Positions 1-6,081 of a DNA stretch of 64,000 bases are shown here, in pieces (position 1 is the stretch's first letter; every line of letters begins with the position of its first letter). The notes below the pieces were generated by a model, which searched no databases, was not told where the DNA came from, and saw only the letters and a list, made by a program, of their open reading frames with translations. This stretch comes from a virus. The stretch covers positions 1 through 64,000 of IMG/VR virus record IMGVR_UViG_3300025141_013863, one strand, 5' to 3'. Position numbers and translations under genes: made by a program.

Positions 1-146
1 ATTACGATTGGTATTACTCTTCTACAGATAATACTATTTACTTTACGGTCATCCCGGGTGGGAATGATTTAGTGGAAGTGGGGTATCGTTATTTTCCTGA
101 CGAAGGAGGAGACACCGGTGATACCGGATTAGATACCGCTGCATAG
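1..146 (+). CDS. C-terminal fragment of an unidentified, probably virion, protein
   Basis: An open frame enters from the left edge (first complete codon at base 3) and stops with TAG at 144-146, giving the last 47 residues of a protein. The fragment is rich in Tyr, Asp, Gly and Thr and ends in an acidic Gly/Asp/Thr tail (EGGDTGDTGLDTAA). The 828-residue virion-region protein ending at 58348 has a similar tail (ADTGDDGEESS), so I infer that this is the end of a structural protein. No domain can be recognised in so short a piece. The next gene starts 11 bases downstream after a good ribosome binding site (AGGAGGG). Confidence 0.7.
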   Translation, partial: YDWYYSSTDNTIYFTVIPGGNDLVEVGYRYFPDEGGDTGDTGLDTAA

Positions 147-157
147 GAGGGCGCAGT

Positions 158-451
158 ATGGAAATTTTTGGAATTATTTTATTGATGAATTTGTGTATCT
201 TCGGATATTTTACTTATAGTTTCATTCAGTTTAGAAAAAACGAAAAATATAGAACACAAGAACTCAATCATAAGGTACAATGTTTATTGGATCAGGCACA
301 AAGAGACTACAAGGCTGAAAGAGAAGCTGAGTTGAGCGAAGAGCCTATTAATAATATTTTTAGAGAGCACGTAATTGACGAGATATCCAAACAACGACTC
401 ATCTACGACGAGGCCACTGGGCGATACATCAGACTACGACAGATCAAATAG
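158..451 (+). CDS. Small membrane-anchored charged protein (possible inner-membrane spanin)
   Basis: A 97-residue protein with one hydrophobic segment at about residues 4-24, followed by a long, highly charged region that is probably helical and ends in a basic tail. The ATG follows a strong Shine-Dalgarno (AGGAGGG at 147-153). The next gene begins inside it in another frame, and that second product has a membrane segment ending at a Cys. An N-in membrane protein with a charged coil and an embedded second membrane/lipoprotein-like gene is the layout of Rz/Rz1 spanin pairs, so a role in outer-membrane disruption at lysis is possible. This is inference from topology only: I recognise no sequence family, and no endolysin or holin is adjacent. 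Confidence 0.6.
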   Translation: MEIFGIILLMNLCIFGYFTYSFIQFRKNEKYRTQELNHKVQCLLDQAQRDYKAEREAELSEEPINNIFREHVIDEISKQRLIYDEATGRYIRLRQIK

Positions 452-707
452 AAGACCGCCAGAGCCTCCAGATCCCTTAGCGTCATTAGATTTATCATTT
501 ATTGCTAAGGGAATACTTTACATCTGTGCGACGGTGATTATAATTGTGTTTGTGAACTCTTGTCAAGTAGACGAAGAGGTTATTAAACAATGTGAGACAT
601 CATGTAGTTCCAATGGCAATCGTATGGATTCAGTTTCTGTGTTTGGGTGTGACTGCGAACAGAAAGAGAGTGTTATACCATCACCTTTTGTTATACCGGG
701 AGAATAA
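375..707 (+). CDS. Small Cys-rich membrane or lipoprotein-like protein (possible outer spanin)
   Basis: A 110-residue frame that starts at a TTG and overlaps the preceding gene by 77 bases in another phase. Residues 1-40 are polar and Pro-rich, and residues about 42-62 form a strongly hydrophobic segment ending in VNSC, which resembles a lipobox though Asn is unusual there. Four more Cys follow in the pattern CETSC...CDC. There is no in-frame ATG before the hydrophobic stretch, so the TTG start is likely but weakly supported by its ribosome binding site. If the Cys is lipidated, this would be the outer partner of a spanin pair with the upstream gene. Alternatively it is an unrelated small phage membrane protein. 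The stop TAA sits directly against the next ATG. Confidence 0.55.
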   Translation: MTRYPNNDSSTTRPLGDTSDYDRSNRRPPEPPDPLASLDLSFIAKGILYICATVIIIVFVNSCQVDEEVIKQCETSCSSNGNRMDSVSVFGCDCEQKESVIPSPFVIPGE

Positions 708-1382
708 ATGAGTTTAATAAAGGTTGGCAATGACTTAAAAAAAGAATTTATTTTTATTCATATACCAAAAACCGGAGGGACATCAGTAAAAAATATTATT
801 GGAGAAACGGGCAGTCATCTTACTATAAACGAGATCATAACAAGTGGCGAAGATGAATTGGGTACCAAATTTGATATTAACAAAAATTTACCTTTAGTAT
901 ATTTTGTTAGAAATCCTTTTGATAGATTGGTTTCTGCTTATCATTATGTTGTTGAAATCGAGAAAGTTAAGCTTCCTGAAATTTTTGACACCTTTGATAA
1001 TTTTGTTAATGAATTTTTGCCGTTAATAACTCCATATAATTATTTTTATTTTCTTGAGACTGCAGATGAAATTAATCGATTAGATCCTGATGCTATAGCT
1101 GCCAGACACGCATTGATGTGGCAATGTCAAACACTATTTGTTCGATCATCCGAAGAAGTTTTGCACTATAGATATAAATTTGAAACCATAGAACAAGGAT
1201 TTCAACACTTTGTAGAAACTTTTATAGGACAAAGTACTGATATTGAACTACCTCACTTAAACAAGAGAAAAAAGAAAAGAAAACCATATCAAGAATATTA
1301 TAAAAACAAAGAAACTTATAAGATAGTCTGTGATTTTTATGATGATGATTTTGTAAATTTTAATTACTCAAAAGAGTTATAA
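708..1382 (+). CDS. Sulfotransferase family protein
   Basis: A 224-residue protein with the two PAPS-binding signatures of sulfotransferases. The 5'-phosphosulfate loop is IPKTGGTS (residues 19-26), after a beta strand FIFIHI. The 3'-phosphate loop is VRNPFDRLVSAYHY (67-80), with Arg68 and Ser75. Such enzymes move sulfate from PAPS to a hydroxyl or amine, often on a carbohydrate. The order and spacing fit the bacterial Sulfotransfer_2-like group, which usually acts on glycans. The gene is about 5 kb upstream of the large sugar island, so a shared glycan target is plausible but unproven. It begins at the base after the previous stop. The C-terminal third is Lys-rich and gives no further clue to the substrate. 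Confidence 0.85.
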   Translation: MSLIKVGNDLKKEFIFIHIPKTGGTSVKNIIGETGSHLTINEIITSGEDELGTKFDINKNLPLVYFVRNPFDRLVSAYHYVVEIEKVKLPEIFDTFDNFVNEFLPLITPYNYFYFLETADEINRLDPDAIAARHALMWQCQTLFVRSSEEVLHYRYKFETIEQGFQHFVETFIGQSTDIELPHLNKRKKKRKPYQEYYKNKETYKIVCDFYDDDFVNFNYSKEL

Positions 1383-1391
1383 GGAGAATAA

Positions 1392-1481
1392 ATGAGTAGA
1401 AAAGCACCAATGCGAAAATTTCGGCGCCGCCGAAAAGTCGGTTCAAAGAAACGTGGAAATAAGAAGAAGAGCAAGAAGTAA
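1392..1481 (+). CDS. 29-residue extremely basic peptide
   Basis: A short ORF with a strong ribosome binding site (AAGGAG at 1381-1386) and an ATG at 1392. It encodes 29 residues, more than half of them Lys or Arg, with runs such as FRRRRK and NKKKSKK, and no acidic residue. Its stop overlaps the next start as TAATG. A good ribosome binding site, tight spacing on both sides and translational coupling all argue that it is translated. A peptide this basic would bind nucleic acid or other polyanions, but I recognise no family. It lies between the sulfotransferase and a small gene of unknown role. Confidence 0.7.
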   Translation: MSRKAPMRKFRRRRKVGSKKRGNKKKSKK

Positions 1482-1672
1482 TGGAAAAAACACCAAAAAA
1501 ATGGCAAAAGGTTAGAATTTTCGACAGATATGCAGATGCAAACGAATTGCGCTGTGTAATGTTAGATAATGATGATACAGGACTTTTGGAAGTAAAAGTT
1601 CGTCGGTGTGGCCCTGGAGGCTCACAATTTAAAGTAAAGAGGTACTTCCCGGATTTAAAGAAAGGAAAATAG
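1481..1672 (+). CDS. Small hypothetical protein
   Basis: A 63-residue protein whose ATG overlaps the stop of the basic peptide gene (TAATG). It has a mixed composition with a basic N-terminus and a basic tail, and a central stretch of alternating hydrophobic residues (LLEVKVRRC) that suggests a small beta fold. I recognise no domain. The next gene starts three bases after its stop, so it is part of the same transcription unit. Confidence 0.75.
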   Translation: MEKTPKKWQKVRIFDRYADANELRCVMLDNDDTGLLEVKVRRCGPGGSQFKVKRYFPDLKKGK

Positions 1673-1674
1673 AA

Positions 1675-2190
1675 ATGCCAGTTCATAATAAAATGTATGA
1701 TAAAAATGATAAAAGACATAGTGATGAAAAATCAAAGAAACCAACAGTAATGGTATCTGGAGGCTTTGATCCTGTTCACGCTGGTCATATTCGGATGATT
1801 AGGGACGCAGCTAATTTTGGAGAAGTTGTAGTTGTAGCAAATTCAGATGATTGGCTATTTCGTAAGAAAGGCTTTGTATTCATGACTTTTGCTCAGCGCG
1901 CCGAGATCCTTAACGCAATTAAAGGCGTGATTTTAGTAGACTCGGTAGATGATACCGATGGTACTGTATGTGAAGCAATCCGACGCATTAAGCCAGACTT
2001 TTTTGCGAATGGAGGCGATCGAGGAAGAACTAATACTCCCGAAGTTGATGTTTGTAATGAAATGGAAATTAAATTATTATGGGGTGTTGGAGGAGATAAA
2101 AAGATGGCCAGCTCATCAGATTTAGTAAAAAATTCTAGAACTTTCGAGTCGGCCCCCATTAGAGCAAGAGCAAAACATTCTGATAGATAA
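1675..2190 (+). CDS. Cytidylyltransferase-like nucleotidyltransferase
   Basis: A 171-residue protein with the nucleotidyltransferase fold of the glycerol-3-phosphate cytidylyltransferase / HldE C-terminal group. The signature is VSGGFDPVHAGH (residues 27-38), where the HxGH-type motif (His35, His38) binds the nucleotide phosphates. It continues with a strand and loop VVVANSDDWLFRKKG, then IKPDFFANGGDRG, and ends with SSSDLV in the place of the (S/T)SS motif. These enzymes join a sugar or polyol phosphate to CMP or AMP. A second, shorter member lies at 28129. The substrate cannot be read from the sequence; a D-glycero-D-manno-heptose-phosphate adenylyltransferase-like activity is one option. 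It ends this operon just before a promoter. Confidence 0.85.
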   Translation: MPVHNKMYDKNDKRHSDEKSKKPTVMVSGGFDPVHAGHIRMIRDAANFGEVVVVANSDDWLFRKKGFVFMTFAQRAEILNAIKGVILVDSVDDTDGTVCEAIRRIKPDFFANGGDRGRTNTPEVDVCNEMEIKLLWGVGGDKKMASSSDLVKNSRTFESAPIRARAKHSDR

Positions 2191-2193
2191 TCC

Positions 2194-2222
2194 TTGACAT
2201 ATATTTATAAATCAGTTATATT
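2194..2222 (+). promoter_or_regulatory. Sigma-70 type promoter
   Basis: TTGACA at 2194-2199 is separated by 17 bases from TATATT at 2217-2222. The -35 is perfect, the spacing is optimal and the -10 differs from consensus by one base. It lies in the short gap before the gene at 2246. It probably serves as an early promoter read by unmodified host RNA polymerase, driving the small genes and perhaps the tRNA/phoH block. Confidence 0.75.
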
Positions 2223-2245
2223 ATAGACCATAAGCCAGGAAAAAT

Positions 2246-2512
2246 ATGAAAATCGAAAAAAATACAATATGCTATACGTCCGAAATCGGACATAATAATT
2301 TTTGGTACCCTTCACATGAAAAAGTCTTAATAAAGGAAAATTGTGAAGCGCAAACGGTACCATGGATTAGCGGTGGTACTAAAATAGCAATAAGAATTTT
2401 GAAGTCTTGCCTTATTCCTATGGATATTACTGAAAATACAACAAATAATATTTCACCTCCAACTAGGAATCAATACACCGTAGTTTGGATCGAGAAATGT
2501 TTAAAAAATTGA
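2246..2512 (+). CDS. Small hypothetical protein behind an early promoter
   Basis: An 88-residue protein with no recognised domain. It has several aromatic residues near the N-terminus (NNFWYPSHEKV), a central Gly/Ile-rich stretch and a basic C-terminal end. It is the first gene after the consensus promoter at 2194-2222. Phage genes directly behind strong early promoters are often small host-takeover proteins; that reading is contextual only. The ATG at 2246 follows a modest ribosome binding site (CCAGGA). Confidence 0.7.
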   Translation: MKIEKNTICYTSEIGHNNFWYPSHEKVLIKENCEAQTVPWISGGTKIAIRILKSCLIPMDITENTTNNISPPTRNQYTVVWIEKCLKN

Positions 2513-2544
2513 AAGATTTGTGTACGTTTAAAAAGGAGAAAAAA

Positions 2545-2748
2545 ATGTCACCCACATCAACTGAAACAAGAACAACAAAACAACTAAAAGAAAAGGTAAG
2601 TCAGCAATCACAGGAACTCTCTAAGCTTCGCTCAAGAGTCAGCCAACTGGTAGATGAAATCAATTCTTTAAAGTATGAAATTGAAACTTTCCGCGATAGG
2701 ATCACAAGCGACATGAAGGTTGTTTTCGAATCCCTGCAGAAGCAATAA
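2545..2748 (+). CDS. Small coiled-coil protein
   Basis: I place the start at the ATG at 2545 because AAAGGAG lies just upstream; an in-frame ATG at 2485 would add 20 residues but overlaps the previous gene and lacks such a site. The 67-residue product begins with a Thr/Ser-rich stretch and then shows heptad-like spacing of Leu, Val and Ile over residues about 15-65 (for example LSKLRSRVSQLVDEINSL), typical of a coiled coil. No catalytic motif is visible. It may be a small adaptor or oligomerisation protein. Confidence 0.7.
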   Translation: MSPTSTETRTTKQLKEKVSQQSQELSKLRSRVSQLVDEINSLKYEIETFRDRITSDMKVVFESLQKQ

Positions 2749-2753
2749 ATAAA

Positions 2754-3227
2754 ATGTCATTTATAGAAAAATTACAAAGCTTGCATCTTGAGTCCGATGC
2801 TATAGCTACACTTACGTATAGCGAAGGCGCCGATGTATTTCTTATGAATGAAGACGAAGTAGAAACTGCTCTTTCTGAAACAAATGTAGTTCAACAATTT
2901 AGCGAACTTATTACAACTCCCGGTATTAATGCTACTACGCCGTTTGGTACCAATATTATAGGAGAACTTCGCCATAACGACTATCTTTTAGATTATGAAC
3001 GAGGCAGCTTTTCATTTTCGGACTATATTAGCGAAACAATTCGTGATAATTTTTACGAATTGGACTTTATTGATAAGTCTGTTAAAAAATATGATTATAA
3101 GCGAGGATTTTGTACGCTCACAGCCGAAATACAAATTCCCGTCGCAGAACTAATTAACGAACGGCCGCATATTGATGCTTGGACAATTTCTGTTCCTACA
3201 AAATTTGGCACAGTTACTGTTCAGTAA
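2754..3227 (+). CDS. Hypothetical protein
   Basis: A 157-residue acidic protein starting five bases after the previous stop. It shows no motif I can assign. The C-terminal half (YKRGFCTLTAEIQIPV, then WTISVPTKFGTVTV) has alternating hydrophobic residues suggesting a beta sheet, while the first half appears mixed alpha/beta. It is the last protein gene before the tRNA pair and most likely belongs to the transcript that begins at the promoter at 2194. Confidence 0.75.
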   Translation: MSFIEKLQSLHLESDAIATLTYSEGADVFLMNEDEVETALSETNVVQQFSELITTPGINATTPFGTNIIGELRHNDYLLDYERGSFSFSDYISETIRDNFYELDFIDKSVKKYDYKRGFCTLTAEIQIPVAELINERPHIDAWTISVPTKFGTVTVQ

Positions 3228-3235
3228 AATCGCTG

Positions 3236-3284
3236 TATCGTCGGTTTAATAACGATAGGTGGCTGCCGATCCTTACGTAGGCAG
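3236..3284 (+). other. Two consecutive short hairpins upstream of the tRNA genes
   Basis: In the 98-base gap before tRNA-Thr, TATCGT (3236-3241) pairs with ACGATA (3252-3257) around a 10-base loop, and CTGCC (3263-3267) pairs with GGCAG (3280-3284) around a 12-base loop. No T-run follows either, so they are not ordinary intrinsic terminators. They could be tRNA-precursor processing structures, a small RNA, or chance. The gap holds no credible ORF. Confidence 0.3.
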
Positions 3285-3325
3285 GGGTTTCCGGTCATCC
3301 TAGTTCGCGACAAAAAACCGGGTTT

Positions 3326-3401
3326 GCCACTTTAGCTCAGTTGGCAGAGCAGCTGATTTGTAATCAGCAGGTCGTAGGTTCGACTCCTATAAGTGGCTCC
3401 A
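3326..3401 (+). tRNA. tRNA-Thr (anticodon UGU)
   Basis: The 76-base sequence folds as a cloverleaf. The acceptor stem pairs GCCACTT with AAGTGGC, followed by the discriminator T and an encoded CCA. The D-arm contains TAGCTCAGTTGGCAGAGCA. The anticodon stem GCTGA/TCAGC encloses the loop TTTGTAA with anticodon TGT, which reads ACA. The T-arm has the usual GGTTCGA loop. It is separated from the next tRNA by one base, so the two are surely cotranscribed. A-ending codons are frequent in this AT-rich genome, which would fit supplementing host tRNA for ACA. Confidence 0.95.
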
Positions 3402-3402
3402 T

Positions 3403-3477
3403 GCGAGTGTAGCTCAGTGGTAGAGCCCCACGTTGCCAACGTGGCTGTCGCTGGTTCGAACCCAGTCACTCGCTCCA
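3403..3477 (+). tRNA. tRNA-Gly (anticodon GCC)
   Basis: The 75-base cloverleaf has acceptor stem GCGAGTG/CACTCGC, discriminator T and an encoded CCA at 3475-3477. The D-arm is AGCTCAGTGGTAGAGC. The anticodon stem CCACG/CGTGG encloses loop TTGCCAA with anticodon GCC, which reads GGC and GGT. The T-loop is GGTTCGAAC. A tRNA reading GGC is notable because GGC-containing palindromes (GGCGCC, GCCGGC) are strikingly common in this otherwise AT-rich sequence. Confidence 0.95.
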
Positions 3478-3483
3478 TTTAAA

Positions 3484-3747
3484 ATGAAATATAAAGAGGG
3501 CGATATAGTATTAGTAAAATCGGAAGCTGGACCGGCTATTCCGCCATTTCATGTTAAGTTAATACAAAAAATAAAACGCGAGACTTCTTTTGATCCGGCC
3601 TATATAATATGGAAGGCCCGCTTGACAAAACGTAAAGAAGCAGATATGCTTAGAAGAGAATGGCAAATACCATTTAAGTTTCCCGATCTGATGGAAACAT
3701 TTGTATATGAAACAAATATAATCAAACTAATTAAATCAAATGGCTAA
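3484..3747 (+). CDS. Small protein with SH3/KOW-like N-terminus
   Basis: I start this gene at the ATG at 3484 because any upstream start would lie inside tRNA-Gly. The 87-residue product begins YKEGDIVLVKSE, the pattern of a small SH3-like or KOW-type barrel (Gly-Asp-hydrophobic-Val), followed by hydrophobic strands and a basic middle. Such folds often bind nucleic acid or proteins, but the match is short and I would not assign a function. Its stop overlaps the start of phoH by 8 bases, which suggests translational coupling. Confidence 0.7.
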   Translation: MKYKEGDIVLVKSEAGPAIPPFHVKLIQKIKRETSFDPAYIIWKARLTKRKEADMLRREWQIPFKFPDLMETFVYETNIIKLIKSNG

Positions 3748-5074
3748 AAAGAATTATCTTTTAGATACAAGCGTTTATTTAACGGATGCCAACTCTATCT
3801 TTGAATTTGGCAATAACGATATTTTCATTCCTCTTAAAGTGCTTGAAGAAATAGATAAACATAAAAAACGCCAGGATTCTGCTGGTGCAAATGCTAGAAG
3901 AATAATCAGAACTCTCGATGAACTAAGAATAGCGGGCGATTTGCAAAAGGGCGTCAGGCTTGGTAAAGGAAAAGGCCTCGTCAAGGTAATGTCTTATACT
4001 TGTTTATCTGGATCTATTTTTCCTCCCGATTTGGACATTAGAATTCCTGATCATGCGATTCTTGCAACTGGTAAAGCGGTCCAACAAGAACAGCCAAATC
4101 GAAAGATGATAGTTGTATCGCGTGATATTAATATGCGTGTCATCTGTGATTCCATTGGTATGATAGCAGAAGATTATATTACCGAAAGAGCCGCAGAATC
4201 ATCCGACCAACTTTACAGCGGCTTTATTGAGCACTTGGTGGATGATCAGATAATCGATCGATTTTATGAGGGAGAAGATATACTCATTGAAGAGGACGAA
4301 GTGCAAACACTATGGTATCCAAATCAATTTATTATGATGGTGTCCAATGCTAATGACAAGAAAACAGCCCTAGCACGCTTTAAAAGCCATCATATACCAT
4401 TGAAAAAAATTATACATGACAAGCTCCCTGACTGGAAAATCAATTCAAGAAACAAGGAGCAGGCGTTTGCTATGGACTTGCTGATGAATCCTGATGTTAA
4501 GATTGTTTCTCTGATTGGAAGAGCGGGCAGCGGCAAAACTTTAATGGCAATTGCTGCAGGCCTACAACAAACAATTGGAATGAGACAAGAACACAATCAT
4601 TATTCACGACTTATTGTCTCGCGACCCGTGCAGCCACTTGGAAAAGATATTGGCTTTCTACCGGGAACCATGCAAGAAAAAATGCTTCCCTGGTTAATGC
4701 CTATTCAAGATAATCTTAAATTTCTTATGGGGGATCGTACATCTTTAGAAATGTATATGGAGAAAGGAAAGATTGAAATTGAAGCCCTTACTTATATTCG
4801 AGGCCGCTCAATTGCAAATGCGTTTGTTGTGATTGATGAAGCTCAAAATTTAACAAAACATGAGATTAAAACTATTATTACGCGTATCGGAGATGGTACA
4901 AAAATTATATTAACAGGAGATATTGAACAGATTGATAATATTTATGTTAATGAAACATCAAATGGTCTAGCACATGCAATTGAAAGCTTTAAGCAGCATC
5001 CAATAGCCGGCCATGTAACTTTTAAGAAAGGCGAAAGAAGCGAGTTAGCCACACTTGCTTCAAAAGTCTTATAA
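3740..5074 (+). CDS. phoH: PhoH-family ATPase with N-terminal PIN domain
   Basis: A 444-residue protein. The N-terminal part (about 1-150) is a PIN-type nuclease domain: YLLDTSVYL places the first acidic residue at Asp9, VLEEIDKHK follows, and later RDINMR. The C-terminal part (about 230-444) is the PhoH ATPase: Walker A is GRAGSGKT (260-267), Walker B is VVIDEAQN (363-370), and TGDIEQID is the sensor region. This PIN-PhoH architecture is that of YlaK/PhoH2 proteins, which are RNA helicase/ribonucleases. PhoH genes are very common in marine phages, though their role in infection is not settled. The gene overlaps the previous one by 8 bases. Confidence 0.95.
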   Translation: MAKKNYLLDTSVYLTDANSIFEFGNNDIFIPLKVLEEIDKHKKRQDSAGANARRIIRTLDELRIAGDLQKGVRLGKGKGLVKVMSYTCLSGSIFPPDLDIRIPDHAILATGKAVQQEQPNRKMIVVSRDINMRVICDSIGMIAEDYITERAAESSDQLYSGFIEHLVDDQIIDRFYEGEDILIEEDEVQTLWYPNQFIMMVSNANDKKTALARFKSHHIPLKKIIHDKLPDWKINSRNKEQAFAMDLLMNPDVKIVSLIGRAGSGKTLMAIAAGLQQTIGMRQEHNHYSRLIVSRPVQPLGKDIGFLPGTMQEKMLPWLMPIQDNLKFLMGDRTSLEMYMEKGKIEIEALTYIRGRSIANAFVVIDEAQNLTKHEIKTIITRIGDGTKIILTGDIEQIDNIYVNETSNGLAHAIESFKQHPIAGHVTFKKGERSELATLASKVL

Positions 5075-5104
5075 TTTATGATATAGTTTAAAGGAGAAAT
5101 TTAT

Positions 5105-5398
5105 ATGTCAGAACAAAAAATAACCACAGAACGAGAGATACACACAAATCCAATGTTGGCAATGCCGGTGCAGCCTGATTCAGAACTTAAGAATTATCTT
5201 GTAGAATATGTTGGAACAAAATTAGACAATGAAGAAGTTACTGTTAATATGATAGCAGAAGTTCTTGCTACTGATTTTCCAGAGTTTGTATATGCATTTG
5301 CGGAAGAAAACTTTCTTCGGGGATATCAATTAGGATTAAATGACGCTACGAGATTACATACACCAGAAACAGAAGATGCTTCTGGAACAACAGACTAA
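5105..5398 (+). CDS. Small acidic hypothetical protein
   Basis: A 97-residue acidic protein whose ATG follows a strong ribosome binding site (AAAGGAG at 5090-5096). The central part (LKNYLVEYVGTKL through FVYAFAEENFLRGYQLGL) appears helical, and the ends are polar and probably disordered. No family is recognised. The metallopeptidase gene begins within its last 60 bases in another frame, so the two are probably coupled and may act together. Confidence 0.75.
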   Translation: MSEQKITTEREIHTNPMLAMPVQPDSELKNYLVEYVGTKLDNEEVTVNMIAEVLATDFPEFVYAFAEENFLRGYQLGLNDATRLHTPETEDASGTTD

Positions 5399-6041
5399 TT
5401 TTTATACATCAACAGGGATTCATGTATTTTTTAAGGATCCGCTGAAAAATCCAGATCTTGATATTGAAGAGCTGGTCTCTAAATTAGAATCTACAATGCC
5501 TTCACATCTTTTATCTGAAGTTGAGATGATTATAATTGGCTGGTTTGATGAATTTGATGAGCGCGGCATAAATGCTTTTTATGATGGCGGTACCTTGTTT
5601 GTTTCAAATATTCAAGATGACTTTATGGATATGTATGATGATCTAATTCATGAAATTTCACACTCTCTAGAAGAGTCGCATGGATATTTTATTTATGGTG
5701 ATAAAAAAATTGAACAAGAATTTCTAAGAAAGAGAAAGCATCTTCATGATTTGTTGTGGAAAAAAGGTGTCAAGGCGCCTTTATCGTCTTTTTTGGATTC
5801 AGAGTATGATAAAGAATTTGATATGTTTTTATATCAAAAAATAGGATATGATAAATTGTCTGGAATTATGATGGGCTTATTCTTAACTCCTTACGCCGCA
5901 ACATCATTAAAAGAATACTTTGCTACAGGCTTCACGGAATTTTATCTACATCCAGAAACCCATGACTTTTTTCAAAAAGTAAGCCCTGAGTTATATAAAA
6001 AAATATTTTTATTACAAGATCCAGAAGAACTTGACAACTAA
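5340..6041 (+). CDS. Zincin-type (HExxH) metallopeptidase-like protein
   Basis: A 233-residue protein, counted from the ATG at 5340, which has a weak AGGA upstream; an alternative ATG at 5376 would shorten it by 12 residues. The zinc-binding helix is LIHEISHSLEE, with His104, Glu105 and His108. A plausible third ligand is Glu192 in KEYFATGFTEFYL, the arrangement seen in gluzincins such as the anthrax-lethal-factor-like and related peptidases. The region before the helix (MIIIGWFDEF... TLFVSN) fits the beta-sheet edge of that fold. There is no signal peptide, so it should act in the cytoplasm or in the virion. Its target is unknown; host proteins or virion precursor processing are both possible. 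Confidence 0.75.
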   Translation: MTLRDYIHQKQKMLLEQQTNFYTSTGIHVFFKDPLKNPDLDIEELVSKLESTMPSHLLSEVEMIIIGWFDEFDERGINAFYDGGTLFVSNIQDDFMDMYDDLIHEISHSLEESHGYFIYGDKKIEQEFLRKRKHLHDLLWKKGVKAPLSSFLDSEYDKEFDMFLYQKIGYDKLSGIMMGLFLTPYAATSLKEYFATGFTEFYLHPETHDFFQKVSPELYKKIFLLQDPEELDN

Positions 6042-6059
6042 TAAAAAAGTGGTTATAAT
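6031..6059 (+). promoter_or_regulatory. Perfect-consensus sigma-70 promoter for the nuclease and sugar island
   Basis: TTGACA (6031-6036), 17 bases, TATAAT (6054-6059) is an exact match to the bacterial housekeeping promoter, with the -35 lying in the end of the metallopeptidase gene. The next start is the TTG at 6082. Downstream genes are nearly gapless in the same direction to about 31.9 kb, so this promoter could launch early transcription of the whole sugar island. Confidence 0.85.
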
Positions 6060-6081
6060 ATAATATAAATCTGGAGGGATT

